Shown one piece after another: positions 1 to 10,425 of a DNA stretch of 64,000 bases. The notes beneath the pieces are model-generated. The model made no database searches. It was not told the origin of the DNA and saw only the letters and a program-made list of their open reading frames with translations. The first letter of the stretch is position 1; every line of letters starts with the position of its first letter. The DNA comes from Chromatiales bacterium (ex Bugula neritina AB1) (GTDB taxonomy: Bacteria; Pseudomonadota; Gammaproteobacteria; Granulosicoccales; Granulosicoccaceae). The stretch covers positions 62,001 to 126,000 of the forward strand of contig MDLA01000103.1 of assembly GCA_001730015.1 (NCBI GenBank). Direction: 5' to 3'. A program made the position numbers and the translations under genes.

Positions 1-176
1 ATTCCGTGGTCAGGCTTGACCAGCCCCACAACGGTATAAAAACAAGTGGTTTTGCCCGCTCCGTTTGGCCCGAGAAGCCCTACAACTTCACCTTCGCTTA
101 CGTGTAAGTTGACACCGGTCAGGATTTGTCTGTTGCCGTAGGACTTTCGAATATCCCTGGCCGCGAGAATTGCCAT
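1..176 (-). CDS. lptB: LptB, LPS export ABC transporter ATPase (partial, N-terminal part only)
   Basis: ATPase of the LptB2FG transporter, which extracts LPS from the inner membrane and drives it across the envelope. The visible 58 residues start MAILAARDIRKSYGNRQIL and contain a Walker A motif, GPNGAGKTT, at about residues 39-47. The rest lies beyond base 1. Translation starts at the ATG whose complement is at 174-176. It lies downstream of lptA and lptC on the same strand, the normal order for this operon. The identification rests on the N-terminal ABC signature together with this context. Confidence 0.9.
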   Translation of the reverse strand, partial: MAILAARDIRKSYGNRQILTGVNLHVSEGEVVGLLGPNGAGKTTCFYTVVGLVKPDHG

Positions 177-263
177 TAACTATCTGCCTGGCTGGCATGC
201 CGGGGCGGTATTGGGTGAGGGGAGAGGTGGTAGCATCTGTTCGGCCCTGATCCGGAATGGCAA

Positions 264-812
264 TCAGCGGTCATTGGCTGGCTTTCCTGGTTGTAAAATA
301 ATATTTACGCGCCCCTTGCCCTGATTATCTTTGCGTCCTTCGGCCTTGAATGTCAGTGCATTCATATTGTATTCGATCAGGTGTCCGGTAAATTTCTGCC
401 CCGGTTTTTCGAACCTTGCATCTCCCCGAAAGATTATGTCAGCGGTTTCAGTATTGTAAATAATTTCGTTGCTCTGACCGCGCATCAGCTCGTTGCTTTC
501 AGAAAGTTGCTGAAACCGAATTGGCTGACCGGATCCGGTAATTCGATACAGGCTCCCGTTTTTTAACTCGATTTTGATTGAATCGGCGTTGATGGACATG
601 GATCCCTGGGTGATTTCAACATTGCCTGCAAGTTCCTGTGTGCCGGCGCGTTCGTCAAATACAGAGGTGTCCGCTTTCACGCTTATTGGTTTTTTTTGGT
701 CATCCTGCCTGGCAAGTGTAGGTTGGGCGAACAATATCAGTAGCAGCAGGCCAAGCGACAGTGCTGTCGCCGGTGTAGGTTTGCTTCTCACTTTCGGGTT
801 ACTGCAATTCAT
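264..812 (-). CDS. lptA: LptA, periplasmic LPS transport bridge protein
   Basis: Periplasmic OstA-like protein that forms the beta-jellyroll bridge carrying LPS from LptC to LptD. The 182-residue product has a basic N-terminus, a hydrophobic signal segment at about residues 17-34 ending near AQPTLARQ, and then the family pattern: KADTSVFDE, a GNVEITQG strand, GSGQPIRFQQ and ARFEKPGQ. Length is normal for LptA. Its start overlaps the 3' end of lptC by 14 bases, implying translational coupling, and lptB follows 87 bases downstream. No key element is missing. Confidence 0.93.
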   Translation of the reverse strand: MNCSNPKVRSKPTPATALSLGLLLLILFAQPTLARQDDQKKPISVKADTSVFDERAGTQELAGNVEITQGSMSINADSIKIELKNGSLYRITGSGQPIRFQQLSESNELMRGQSNEIIYNTETADIIFRGDARFEKPGQKFTGHLIEYNMNALTFKAEGRKDNQGKGRVNIILQPGKPANDR

Positions 813-1377
813 AATCTGCCTCTACACCGGTGTCGAAAGCCAGTTTTCCACTGTTAACATCTGCCTGCATGCGATTCGCCCTGAACGACCAGTTTTCCGA
901 TTTGATCAGAACCGTGTCTGATGTATGCATCGTGTTGTCAGCGTTGTTGATGGTGATCGATTCAGTTTCCAGCTGTATTGGTGCCTGATCTGATACGCGA
1001 TCACGGTATAGATCGACGTTACCAGTTAATTTTAGTGTGGAAAAGTCGGCGGTGATTTCGCCGGAGTCGGCACTGCCCTGCCAGTGCTGCTGTTGAGCCC
1101 CGTAGACTCTTACAATTGGTTGTTCGACAGTTGAATTTCCACCGTTATAGTAATGCGATAGTGTCTTTCCGTGTAACTCGTAAACGTGTCCCTGGTGGTT
1201 GTCTACATTGACAATATTGAAGTCCTCCAGGTAGTAGTCAGTTTGGTTTTTTGCCATTGCTACCGTATTTTCGGCCGGGTCGATACTCGTTCTGCCATCT
1301 TCCAGCCATTGCCACGAGAGAGCGGCAAAAACCATCAAAGCAAAGACCCAGAGAGTACGAAATAGTGTTTTTGGCAT
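799..1377 (-). CDS. lptC: LptC, inner-membrane LPS export protein
   Basis: Bitopic membrane protein that accepts LPS from LptB2FG and passes it to LptA. The 192-residue product begins with one membrane anchor, about residues 5-24 (FRTLWVFALMVFAALSW), and continues as a periplasmic beta-jellyroll with DYYLEDFNIVNVD and the GEITADFSTLKLTGNVDLYR stretch typical of the YrbK/LptC family. It lies between kdsC and lptA in the usual kdsD-kdsC-lptC-lptA-lptB order and overlaps lptA by 14 bases. Sequence conservation is modest in this family, so context adds much of the certainty. Confidence 0.9.
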   Translation of the reverse strand: MPKTLFRTLWVFALMVFAALSWQWLEDGRTSIDPAENTVAMAKNQTDYYLEDFNIVNVDNHQGHVYELHGKTLSHYYNGGNSTVEQPIVRVYGAQQQHWQGSADSGEITADFSTLKLTGNVDLYRDRVSDQAPIQLETESITINNADNTMHTSDTVLIKSENWSFRANRMQADVNSGKLAFDTGVEADYELQ

Positions 1378-1411
1378 AGGTTAAGGCTGTTTATGTTCTT
1401 TTCAGAACCCG

Positions 1412-1936
1412 TTATACCATGAAGCGCTTTACCGCCTGCCCGTAGAGTCCTTTTGCCTTCAGCAGAAGCTCGCACGCTTCACGCGCTGCTCCGTTACCAC
1501 CGCGACGAGTGCTGGTCCAGTGTGCAATTGCACTGATTTCGGCGCAGGCGTCGGGTACTGTCAGCGCCAGCCCTACCCGGCGCATGACAGGCATGTCTAT
1601 GATGTCATCCCCCATGTAGGCGAATGCTGAGGGTTCCAGATTCAATTTGCTGCACAGATCTTCAAATGCATTAAGCTTGTCGTGCTGGCCTTGATAGAGG
1701 TGCTCGATATTCAGTTCCCCGCAGCGATGTCTGACTACCTCTGATGTACGCCCGGTAATTATGCCAATAGTAATTCCAGCATCGGCAAGCATTTTCATGC
1801 CCAGCCCGTCCATCGCGTGGAATCGTTTGGTCTCCTGGCCATCATCACTTCGATAAAGCCCCCCGTCTGTCAGGACACCGTCTACATCAAAAATAATGGC
1901 CTCGATTGAAGTGGCGAGGTGTGCTGCACTTACCAT
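1412..1936 (-). CDS. kdsC: KdsC, 3-deoxy-D-manno-octulosonate 8-phosphate phosphatase
   Basis: HAD-superfamily phosphatase that removes phosphate from KDO-8-phosphate in the synthesis of KDO, the inner-core sugar of LPS. The 174-residue product has the C0-type HAD pattern: nucleophile motif FDVDGVLTDGG at about residues 16-26, the flap KRFHAMDGLGMKML, motif II IITGRTS at about 58-64, and motif III YMGDDIIDMPVM near 107-118. Length is normal. It lies 28 bases after kdsD and 34 bases before lptC in one minus-strand operon. Confidence 0.95.
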   Translation of the reverse strand: MVSAAHLATSIEAIIFDVDGVLTDGGLYRSDDGQETKRFHAMDGLGMKMLADAGITIGIITGRTSEVVRHRCGELNIEHLYQGQHDKLNAFEDLCSKLNLEPSAFAYMGDDIIDMPVMRRVGLALTVPDACAEISAIAHWTSTRRGGNGAAREACELLLKAKGLYGQAVKRFMV

Positions 1937-1964
1937 AAAAAGATCTCGCTTATTAGTTGTGCTC

Positions 1965-3035
1965 TTAAACTACGCCGGCTTTCAGCAGGGAGTGCATGTT
2001 AAGTGCGCCGCATACTCGGTCATTCTGATCTACAACCGCCAGGGCATAGATTTTTTTATCTTCCATTATGGAAAGTGCCTCGACTGCCAGCTGCTCGGCG
2101 TGAATTGTTTTTCCACCAGGCGTCATCAGTTCTCCCATGGTGGTGGTTCCGATATCGATATCCCGATCCAGTGCACGGCGTAAATCGCCATCGGAAAAAA
2201 CACCACTGAGTCTGCAGGCCTTATCTGCGATGATCAGGAATCCGAGTTTCCCTGCGCTCATTTCACACAAGGCATTTTTTAGAGAAGTGTCGATAGAAAC
2301 CAGAGGAATCTCATCACCGGTCACCATGATATCGGCTACCTGCAACATCAGTTTTCTTCCCAGGGCGCCGCCGGGGTGGGTCAGCGCAAAGTCTGATTCG
2401 CTGAAGCCTCTCATTTGCAACACAGCAATAGCCAGAGCATCACCCATTGCCAGAGTTGCAGTGGTACTGGACGTTGGTGCGAGACCAAGCGGGCAGGCTT
2501 CGACTTCCACAGAGACATCCAGACTCACCGAGGCGGTCTTAGCCAGTGATGATTCTGTGCGGCCAGTGAGCGCAATTATCGGATTGGCGGATCGTTTCAA
2601 TAGTGGCAGTATCACTTTCAGTTCGTCCGCTTCACCGCTGTAGGAGATTGCAATAACCACATCTTCAGGGCGGATCATGCCAAAATCCCCGTGGCTGGCT
2701 TCAGTCGGGTGAACAAAAAAAGCGGGTGTACCTGTGCTTGCGAGAGTCGCTGCGATTTTATTTGCGATGTGGCCTGATTTGCCGACCCCGCAAACCACTA
2801 CACGGCCAGTGCAGTTAAAAAGCAGCTCGCAGGCGTAACTAAACTCCTCTGCGACGCGTTCTGCCAGAGCGCTTATCGCCTGTGCTTCGGTAGCAAATAC
2901 TTCGCGTGCCACTTTTATCGTATTTATCTGTGGCTGAGCAGGCTTAGTGTGACCATTAGTTAATGCACCATCGGCAGCTGTTGCAGGGCGTTTTCGCTGA
3001 TTGCTGTGTGTCTTTGGCTGACGATGCACGGTCAT
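1965..3035 (-). CDS. kdsD: KdsD, D-arabinose 5-phosphate isomerase
   Basis: Converts ribulose 5-phosphate to arabinose 5-phosphate, the first committed step toward KDO. A SIS domain comes first (VVVCGVGKSGHIANKIAATL, then HGDFGMI, ISYSGE and CPLGLAPTSSTTATL), followed by two CBS domains including GVFSDGDLRRALD and ending LLKAGVV. The frame opens at a TTG (3050). I prefer the ATG at 3033-3035, though neither start has a clear Shine-Dalgarno sequence. Even so the N-terminus is about 25 residues longer than the E. coli enzyme, with a polar KTHSNQRKRPATAADG stretch of unknown role. Confidence 0.95.
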   Translation of the reverse strand: MTVHRQPKTHSNQRKRPATAADGALTNGHTKPAQPQINTIKVAREVFATEAQAISALAERVAEEFSYACELLFNCTGRVVVCGVGKSGHIANKIAATLASTGTPAFFVHPTEASHGDFGMIRPEDVVIAISYSGEADELKVILPLLKRSANPIIALTGRTESSLAKTASVSLDVSVEVEACPLGLAPTSSTTATLAMGDALAIAVLQMRGFSESDFALTHPGGALGRKLMLQVADIMVTGDEIPLVSIDTSLKNALCEMSAGKLGFLIIADKACRLSGVFSDGDLRRALDRDIDIGTTTMGELMTPGGKTIHAEQLAVEALSIMEDKKIYALAVVDQNDRVCGALNMHSLLKAGVV

Positions 3036-3097
3036 GCTATCAGTAGTCAATGCTTGTGCTCTGGTAGGGGGATTCGAGTCCGGTGCGCACTGATGGG

Positions 3098-3907
3098 TTA
3101 ATCAAACCGATCTAACTCGTCAATTAAATCAAAATCATCATCGTCAAAGTCTCCATCCAGTTCATCCAGCAAGTCAATGTCATCTTCCTGAGAGGACGGG
3201 ATTTCACCGTCGTGGACTTGTTGTCTGCGCCAGTCCAGGTAACCATCACGAACGAATACGTATGGGTCCAGTGAGGCAGAATCGAGAATTGATGAGGCTG
3301 CAAGTAGATTGGCGCGTGCGTTGACAACGTTTAACGCCACCAGTTTGCCCCGCGTGGACTCCGATACAGCATTGGAATTGAGCGGTTCGATTTGACTATT
3401 GCCCAGCAGCCCGGCTGTACTTCGCACGGTTTGAGGTCCAAAAAATGGCAGGACGAGATACGGGCCTTCCGGTACTCCCCACACACCGAGTGTTTGACCG
3501 AAGTCTTCATTGTGGCGAACCAGATCCAATTTCGTGGCCACATCGAAAAGGCCGCCCAGACCTAAAATGGTATTGACACCGACGCGCGCTGTGTCGTTTA
3601 AGCTTTGTTTAAATTTACCTTGCAGCAGAGAATTGGCTGCAACCGAGACATCAGCCAGGTTGCCGAAAAAGTTGCTTACCCCGCGCCTCACTAAAGTTGG
3701 CGTGACTTTTCTGTAACCGGTTGCAATCGGCTTCAAGGCATAGCGATCAATCTTGTCGTTAAACCTGTACACAACACGGTTGACTTTCTCAAGCGGATCA
3801 GAGACTTCTTCCCTTGATGTCTGGGTGGTTGCACACCCGCATAGTAAAAAGCCGAGTAGAAACGGAATGGTTAACCTGATGTTTATTAGTGAGTATAAGT
3901 CATTCAT
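3098..3907 (-). CDS. mlaA: MlaA (VacJ) outer-membrane lipoprotein with a very acidic C-terminal tail
   Basis: Outer-membrane lipoprotein of the Mla system, which removes misplaced phospholipids from the outer leaflet. A lipoprotein signal ends at Cys25 (LLCGC). The family core follows: DPLEKVNRVVYRFND, NTILGLGGLFDVATKLD, EDFGQTLGVWGVPEGPYLVLPFFGP and a VRDGYLDWRR end. Residues 233-269 are an extra tail in which 19 of 37 residues are Asp or Glu, with only one Arg and a repeated DL-x-DELD unit. It is the last gene of the minus-strand block and faces mlaC across a 628-base intergenic region. The tail's function is unknown. Confidence 0.93.
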   Translation of the reverse strand: MNDLYSLINIRLTIPFLLGFLLCGCATTQTSREEVSDPLEKVNRVVYRFNDKIDRYALKPIATGYRKVTPTLVRRGVSNFFGNLADVSVAANSLLQGKFKQSLNDTARVGVNTILGLGGLFDVATKLDLVRHNEDFGQTLGVWGVPEGPYLVLPFFGPQTVRSTAGLLGNSQIEPLNSNAVSESTRGKLVALNVVNARANLLAASSILDSASLDPYVFVRDGYLDWRRQQVHDGEIPSSQEDDIDLLDELDGDFDDDDFDLIDELDRFD

Positions 3908-4535
3908 CTGGTTTCAATTTCCTGCCCTGCACGTTAAGGTGCAGTGTTCTCGTGAGTGTTGCCCATGCATCAGAGTATTCATATTGTCATGCCGTTGTGC
4001 GGAGCTTCGTCAACCCTGTTAGTGACTTTATCGTAAACTCAACCGAACAACACATTAAGTTTGGCGTGATCTGAACCGGTTAATCCGGTTTTGCAGGTGA
4101 ATAATCAAGTAAAAATGACTGTTCTTTAGTGTAGATCAAACGCTGTGTTTCCGTTGTATCGATACCGCTGGATTTCTGCCCGAGTGACGGCGAAATTTAT
4201 GACGAAGAATGAAGTGATCGGGGTGATCCTTAAGGTTATTTGGCTGTCGGGAATTTGCTGGCGGTAGGTTTTGTGTGGCGATTTTTTGAAAGTGGACTGC
4301 TGGATTTTTTAATATTTGTGCTTACTATCGTCTGGAGAGCTGATCTGTCTGTTGTTTCTTTCGATACGGGTTTATACGGTCTGGCCACCTGTCGTTGGAA
4401 AAGCTGCGGTTAAGGTAAGGAGTGATAGACTCAGTGGTTGTTGTCGAAGTCGGAAGCGTGCAACTGACCGTTTCACGATCAGTGGTATGGGTTGAGAATT
4501 AACACATGTTAAATAATAAAAGAGGATTTGCGTGC
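3908..4535. other. Divergent intergenic region between mlaA and mlaC
   Basis: About 630 bases without a convincing gene. It must hold the promoters for mlaA (leftward) and mlaC (rightward), but I could not pick a clear sigma-70 pair for either. Small inverted repeats are present: AACCGG at 4074-4079 with CCGGTT at 4085-4090, and ACTGA/TCAGT arms near 4463-4485. The mlaFED genes that would normally precede mlaC are not here, nor are recognisable fragments of them. Confidence 0.6.
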
Positions 4536-5126
4536 ATGAAAACTATTCGTGCTTTGATAGCAGCACTGTGTCTGACACCGGCAATTGCGTTGGGCCATCC
4601 CGCTGAAGATCTGGTCATGCAACTCACCAACGATCTGATCACAGCGCTGGACAGTCCGGAAGCGAAGAGCGATAGCAATTTTGTGCGTCAGGTTGTTTAC
4701 AAGGATGTATTGCCACATATCGATTTCGAATTGATGACCAAGCTCACTGTAAGTAAGCATTGGAAAAAAGCCAGCTCAGAGCAGAGGGATACGCTTGAGT
4801 CTGAATTTCGTGAGTTGCTGCTGAATACCTATACCAAGGCATTGGATGAATATTCGGGACAAACGATGGAGTTTTTACCTTACCAGGATAGCAAGAAAGA
4901 TAAGCGGGCCGAAGTTCGTACTTTGTTTAAAGATTCGGCTGCCACTGCAGACATACCTGTCGACTACAAATTACGCCAGAAGGCGGATGGCAGATGGTTG
5001 ATTTATGATATCGAAGTGGAAAACATCAGCCTGGTACGCGGGTACAAATCTGAGTTTACCAGCCAGATAAAAAAAGGCGGCTTTGACGGGCTGATCAAGG
5101 CACTGAAATCTAAAAATGGTAAATAG
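4536..5126 (+). CDS. mlaC: MlaC (Ttg2D), periplasmic phospholipid carrier
   Basis: Soluble periplasmic protein that ferries phospholipids between MlaA at the outer membrane and the MlaFEDB transporter at the inner membrane. The product has a signal peptide (MKTIRALIAALCLTPAIALG) and then the MlaC/tolerance_Ttg2 domain: VLPHIDFELMTKLTVSKHWKKAS, YTKALDEYSGQTMEFLPY and DYKLRQKADGRWLIYDIEVE, ending GFDGLIKALKSKN. I chose the ATG at 4536 because AGAGGA lies nine bases upstream; an in-frame ATG at 4506 would add ten non-signal-like residues. It stands alone before murA: mlaF, mlaE, mlaD, mlaB and ibaG are absent from the window. Confidence 0.92.
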   Translation: MKTIRALIAALCLTPAIALGHPAEDLVMQLTNDLITALDSPEAKSDSNFVRQVVYKDVLPHIDFELMTKLTVSKHWKKASSEQRDTLESEFRELLLNTYTKALDEYSGQTMEFLPYQDSKKDKRAEVRTLFKDSAATADIPVDYKLRQKADGRWLIYDIEVENISLVRGYKSEFTSQIKKGGFDGLIKALKSKNGK

Positions 5127-5173
5127 ACCAGGTAGGTTGATTGCATCCTACTGAGGAAATAATGTTTCCAAGA

Positions 5174-5233
5174 CAACTGCGGGTATTAGGTAAAGGAAAA
5201 TCTGCCTTGGTGCCCCGCAGTTGAATTTTTCTA
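5174..5233 (+). terminator. Probable terminator after mlaC
   Basis: Perfect 10-bp inverted repeat, CAACTGCGGG (5174-5183) and CCCGCAGTTG (5214-5223), enclosing a 30-base insert that contains a second short stem (AAGG/CCTT). It is followed at once by AATTTTTCTAT. The long insert is unusual for an intrinsic terminator, but the GC-rich stem, the T-run and the position 48 bases after the mlaC stop codon fit that role. Confidence 0.55.
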
Positions 5234-5352
5234 TAGATTTTGCCAAATTGTGCAGCGTGTATAGGTGATAATCCCTTACTCTATTGCACTTAGCGGCAGC
5301 ACGCATCAATAAAATCCTTGTTTCATTCGCCTATGCGTCCGTCATCTGTGTT

Positions 5353-5393
5353 GCGAAAACCCCTTGCATAGTCCACTATGCGCGGGATTTCGC
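5353..5393. repeat. REP-like imperfect palindrome
   Basis: An imperfect hairpin of about 41 bases in the mlaC-murA gap. The outer arms are GCGAAA and TTTCGC, the middle is CCC/GGG, and the inner arms GCATAG and CTATGC enclose the loop TCCA. It has no T-run and lies well past the mlaC terminator, so it does not look like another terminator. Such GC-rich mirrored units between genes are typical of repetitive extragenic palindromes. Only one copy is visible here, so dispersal is an inference. Confidence 0.45.
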
Positions 5394-5557
5394 CTGGCGC
5401 AGCCAGACCTGAATTTGACGTGATATCGGTAATTCTTTTCTTGCGCCGCCTTATCTCAGTCTGCCTTGTCACTGTTTACAAGAGTTGGTGTTCCTTTCGA
5501 GTCCTCATGTCAGATGCGTTCTGTTTGACACTGCTATTGTCGAGCTATTACATATAA

Positions 5558-6817
<1,260 letters not shown>

Positions 6818-6861
6818 GCAATTGTCAGATAACAGTCGATAGCCACAAGCGATAAAATGTA

Positions 6862-7500
6862 ATGCGTGAAACTCTCGCCATTGCTCTGACCAAAGGGCGG
6901 ATTCTAACTGACACGTTGCCATTGTTAGCGGCCGCCGGAATTGAGCCGGCAGAAGATGCAACTGTCACCAGGAAATTGCAGGTTGGAACCAACTTGCCAG
7001 ATACTTCGTTATTGCTGGTCCGTGCATCTGATGTCCCGGCTTATGTCGAGTACGGCGGAGCAGATGTTGGAATAACCGGTAAAGATATTCTGTTGGAACA
7101 TACAGGTAATGGCCTGTATGAACCGCTCGATCTGGGAATCGGCCGGTGCAAGCTGGTACTGGCCGGTGTTGCCGGTGTTGATCCTTTCGTAAAAAGACGC
7201 CTCCGGGTTGCAACCAAGTATCCCGAGGTTACCCAGCGTTATTTTGCCAGCCGTGGGCAACAGGTAGAAGTCATAAAACTCTATGGTTCGATGGAATTGG
7301 CGCCGCTGGTCGGCATGGCTGATGTTATCGTTGACATCATGGAGACTGGCACGACGTTAAAGGCCAATGGGCTGAATGTCCTCGATGAAATTGGCGATGT
7401 CAGTGCCAGATTAATTGTTAATAAGGCTTCAATGAAAATGAAGCACGCAACTATTCACGCGCTTATTGCGAATATAAAAAAATCCCTGCTGGAAAATTGA
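6862..7500 (+). CDS. hisG: HisG, ATP phosphoribosyltransferase (short form)
   Basis: First enzyme of histidine synthesis, joining ATP and PRPP. At 212 residues this is the short HisG, lacking the C-terminal histidine-sensing domain; short forms normally need the HisZ regulatory subunit, which is not in this window. Seen motifs are [39 protein letters not shown] and the PRPP-binding loop [14 protein letters not shown]. It begins 44 bases after murA and its stop is one base from the next start, so hisG, the DAHP synthase and hisD look like one transcription unit. Confidence 0.96.
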   Translation: MRETLAIALTKGRILTDTLPLLAAAGIEPAEDATVTRKLQVGTNLPDTSLLLVRASDVPAYVEYGGADVGITGKDILLEHTGNGLYEPLDLGIGRCKLVLAGVAGVDPFVKRRLRVATKYPEVTQRYFASRGQQVEVIKLYGSMELAPLVGMADVIVDIMETGTTLKANGLNVLDEIGDVSARLIVNKASMKMKHATIHALIANIKKSLLEN

Positions 7501-7501
7501 A

Positions 7502-8587
7502 ATGAATGAGAAATCGGTGCAAATCAATACCGATGATTTGCGTATCAAGGAGATGAAGGAGCTATTGTCACCGGCAAAGCTGATTGAAGAGGTGCCAGTG
7601 AGTGCTGAGATCTCCCAGACTGTTTTTGATAGCCGCATGGGCATACGGCACATCCTGGATGGCGCGGATGACCGCCTCGTTGTGGTGGTTGGCCCATGCT
7701 CGATTCATGATCCGGAAGCAGGTATAGAATACGCGGCAAAGCTGGCGCCGCTGCATCAATCCCTCAAAGATAATTTACTGATAGTGATGCGGGTGTATTT
7801 TGAGAAACCACGTACCACCGTTGGTTGGAAAGGCCTGATAAATGATCCCGATCTGGACGACAGCTTTTCGATTAACAAGGGACTGAAAACTGCACGAACG
7901 CTATTGCGTGATATCAATGCACTCGGATTGCCGGCCGGAACCGAATTTCTGGATTTGATCAGCCCCCAGTATATTGCGGATCTTGTTGGTTGGGGAGCGA
8001 TAGGTGCTCGAACAACGGAGAGCCAGGGGCATCGTGAATTGGCATCGGGAATTTCCGCGCCGGTTGGCTTTAAGAACGGCACGGGTGGCAGTGTGCAGAT
8101 TGCGGTGGATGCGATTTGCTCTGCCTCGAATCCCCATCACTTTCTATCGGTGACTAAAGAAGGTGGGTCGGCCATTTTTTCCACTTCGGGTAACAACGAT
8201 TGCCATCTGATTTTACGCGGTGGACCGCACACAAACTATGATGCAGCCAGTGTGGATGATGCATCGGGAATGATGGAAAAAAGCGGAGTTTCCCCAAATA
8301 TCATGATCGATTTCAGTCATGCGAATAGTCGCAAGAAATTCAAGAGGCAGCGCTACGTTTGTCGCGATGTCTGTAGCCAGTTGTCTGACGGTGATCGACG
8401 CATAATGGGGGTTATGATCGAGAGTAATCTGGTTGAAGGCCGGCAGGATCAAATGCCTGATCGTGATCTGGTGCGAGGGCAGAGCATTACTGATCCATGC
8501 ATTGGCTGGGACGACACCGTTGAGATGCTGCAGGAGCTGCATGCAGCGGTTGCAGCGCGGCGTCTGGAGGCCAAAGAACCAGCGTGA
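7502..8587 (+). CDS. Class I 3-deoxy-7-phosphoheptulonate (DAHP) synthase, AroG/AroF type
   Basis: Condenses PEP and erythrose 4-phosphate to DAHP, the entry step to aromatic amino acids. The 361-residue product carries the AroF/G/H family hallmarks: [79 protein letters not shown] and [12 protein letters not shown]. Which amino acid inhibits it cannot be read by eye, so I give no isozyme symbol. It begins one base after hisG and overlaps hisD by four bases (GTGA), which implies translational coupling. An aromatic-pathway gene between hisG and hisD is unusual, since these two are normally adjacent. Confidence 0.95.
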   Translation: MNEKSVQINTDDLRIKEMKELLSPAKLIEEVPVSAEISQTVFDSRMGIRHILDGADDRLVVVVGPCSIHDPEAGIEYAAKLAPLHQSLKDNLLIVMRVYFEKPRTTVGWKGLINDPDLDDSFSINKGLKTARTLLRDINALGLPAGTEFLDLISPQYIADLVGWGAIGARTTESQGHRELASGISAPVGFKNGTGGSVQIAVDAICSASNPHHFLSVTKEGGSAIFSTSGNNDCHLILRGGPHTNYDAASVDDASGMMEKSGVSPNIMIDFSHANSRKKFKRQRYVCRDVCSQLSDGDRRIMGVMIESNLVEGRQDQMPDRDLVRGQSITDPCIGWDDTVEMLQELHAAVAARRLEAKEPA

Positions 8588-9885
8588 TTAAGGCCAACCG
8601 ACTTCATATCACGGACCCCGACTTTGATCAAAAGCTGCTCAATCTGCTCGCCTGGGAGTCTGTCTCGGATGAGGCTGTGGCTGACTCAGTATCCGCAATT
8701 ATCGCTCGTGTCAGAAACGAAGGTGACGCTGCTCTGGTCGAGCTGACCAATTCTCTTGACCGTCGTTTTGTCTCCGGTGCGTCGGAACTTGATGTATCAA
8801 AAACTGATCTGGCTAAAGCGTTTGAGGGGCTTTCGAAACCGACTTCGTCAGCGTTGCTGCAGGCCGCATCACGAATTCGCCAGTTCCACCAACGGCAGCT
8901 GCAGGACTCATGGCGCTATACAGAAGCCGATGGCACCACGCTGGGGCAACAGGTAACTGCGCTTGATCGAGTGGGGCTCTACGTGCCGGGTGGCAAAGCA
9001 GCATACCCGTCATCGGTGCTGATGAACGCTATTCCGGCCAAGGTGGCTGGAGTGACTGAGCTTATTATGGTCGTGCCTGCACCTGATAACGAGCTCAGTG
9101 AGCTGGTACTGGCAGCCGCGCATGTTGCAGAAGTTGATCGCGTCATTTCGATTGGCGGAGCACAGGCAGTGGCTGCGCTGGCTTACGGTACGTCATTGGT
9201 GCCGGCTGTTGATAAAATTGTGGGTCCGGGCAACATCTACGTAGCAACCGCAAAACGAGCGGTATTTGGCAAGGTTGGAATCGACATGATTGCAGGGCCA
9301 TCCGAAATCTGCGTTGTTTGTGATGGATTCACCGACCCGGACTGGATCGCTGCCGATCTGTTTTCTCAGGCGGAACACGACGAGCAGGCTCAAGCCATAC
9401 TGATATCCGAAGATGCCGTGTTTATTGACGCGGTTATTGCTTCGATGAACCGCTTAATTAGAACAATGCCTCGTGCAGCGATCATTGAAAAATCTATTGC
9501 CAGTCGCGGATGTTGTATACAGGTGGAGAACCAGCAGCAGGCAATCGATTTGATTAATCGCATTGCGCCGGAACATCTTGAGTTGTCCGTTGCCGACCCT
9601 GAAGCGTTGTTGCCTTACATACGTCATGCTGGAGCGATTTTTATGGGGCGATATACTGCTGAGGCTCTTGGAGATTATTGTGCCGGGCCGAACCATGTTC
9701 TCCCGACATCCGGGACTGCTCGCTTTTCAAGTCCGCTCGGAGTCTATGATTTCCAGAAGAGAACCAGCATTGTGTCCTGTTCAGCAGAAGGGGCTGCGGT
9801 GCTGGGACGGGTGGCCTCTGAACTGGCACGCGGAGAAGGATTGGTTGCGCACGCACTTTCAGCTGAAGCGAGAATCCCCGGTTAG
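8584..9885 (+). CDS. hisD: HisD, histidinol dehydrogenase
   Basis: Zinc enzyme for the last two steps of histidine synthesis, oxidising histidinol to histidine with two NAD+. The 433-residue product has the family pattern: [67 protein letters not shown], the metal-site region [16 protein letters not shown], and near the end [23 protein letters not shown]. It starts with GTG inside the stop of the DAHP synthase gene. Downstream is a 540-base gap and then petA, so the other his genes are elsewhere. Confidence 0.97.
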   Translation: MIKANRLHITDPDFDQKLLNLLAWESVSDEAVADSVSAIIARVRNEGDAALVELTNSLDRRFVSGASELDVSKTDLAKAFEGLSKPTSSALLQAASRIRQFHQRQLQDSWRYTEADGTTLGQQVTALDRVGLYVPGGKAAYPSSVLMNAIPAKVAGVTELIMVVPAPDNELSELVLAAAHVAEVDRVISIGGAQAVAALAYGTSLVPAVDKIVGPGNIYVATAKRAVFGKVGIDMIAGPSEICVVCDGFTDPDWIAADLFSQAEHDEQAQAILISEDAVFIDAVIASMNRLIRTMPRAAIIEKSIASRGCCIQVENQQQAIDLINRIAPEHLELSVADPEALLPYIRHAGAIFMGRYTAEALGDYCAGPNHVLPTSGTARFSSPLGVYDFQKRTSIVSCSAEGAAVLGRVASELARGEGLVAHALSAEARIPG

Positions 9886-10244
9886 CCTGGCAACTGCCGG
9901 CCCTGAGTCGTTCTCTTGTTCCGGTACAAATTAATGTTGTTTGTAAAAACAAAGAGTTAAGTGATTTCCATGGTGATTATTGGTATTTAGATGATAAATC
10001 AACAAAAGTAGCAGGAAATCGGGCCGCAATTATTATAAAGCGCAAGCACAGGTCTCAGGCTATCTTACTAATTGAAATACTGATTTAAAAACCCGGGTGG
10101 GTTCTGTGTCGGATCGTCGCTGCACTTCACGCAAACTAATCCTGTATACGGCGATAAGTAGCGTTGAATCTTTAGGGTAACGCGCGACCATGGCATTTAA
10201 CTGGCTAGGGAAACGTGTCTCAAGTCAGATTTTGAGCAGTTTTG

Positions 10245-10253
10245 TGATATAGT
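10245..10253 (+). promoter_or_regulatory. Putative extended -10 promoter for petABC
   Basis: TG-A-TATAGT reads as an extended -10 element at 10245-10253, about 175 bases before the petA start. No good -35 lies 17 bases upstream, as expected for an extended -10 promoter. The remaining hisD-petA gap (9886-10425) contains no convincing gene; an upstream in-frame start for petA at 10261 exists but lacks a ribosome site. Confidence 0.4.
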
Positions 10254-10425
10254 CGGAAGTTTGTCAGGGTGCGTATCAGTACGGCGTCTCCTGTCTGCTC
10301 CAGCTCTCTGGACTAGAGCGCTCACTAGCTGGCAATACAAGATTATTGGTGGCAACGGTTTTCGCACAGGATCTCCGTCGCACGTTAATGTACAAATTCT
10401 TTTTTATTATCTTTTGGAGTGTCCA

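Noticed and set aside
10261-10425. 55-residue N-terminal extension of the Rieske protein
   Set aside because: The ATG at 10426 has a good Shine-Dalgarno and puts the twin-arginine signal at the N-terminus; the extension would bury it.
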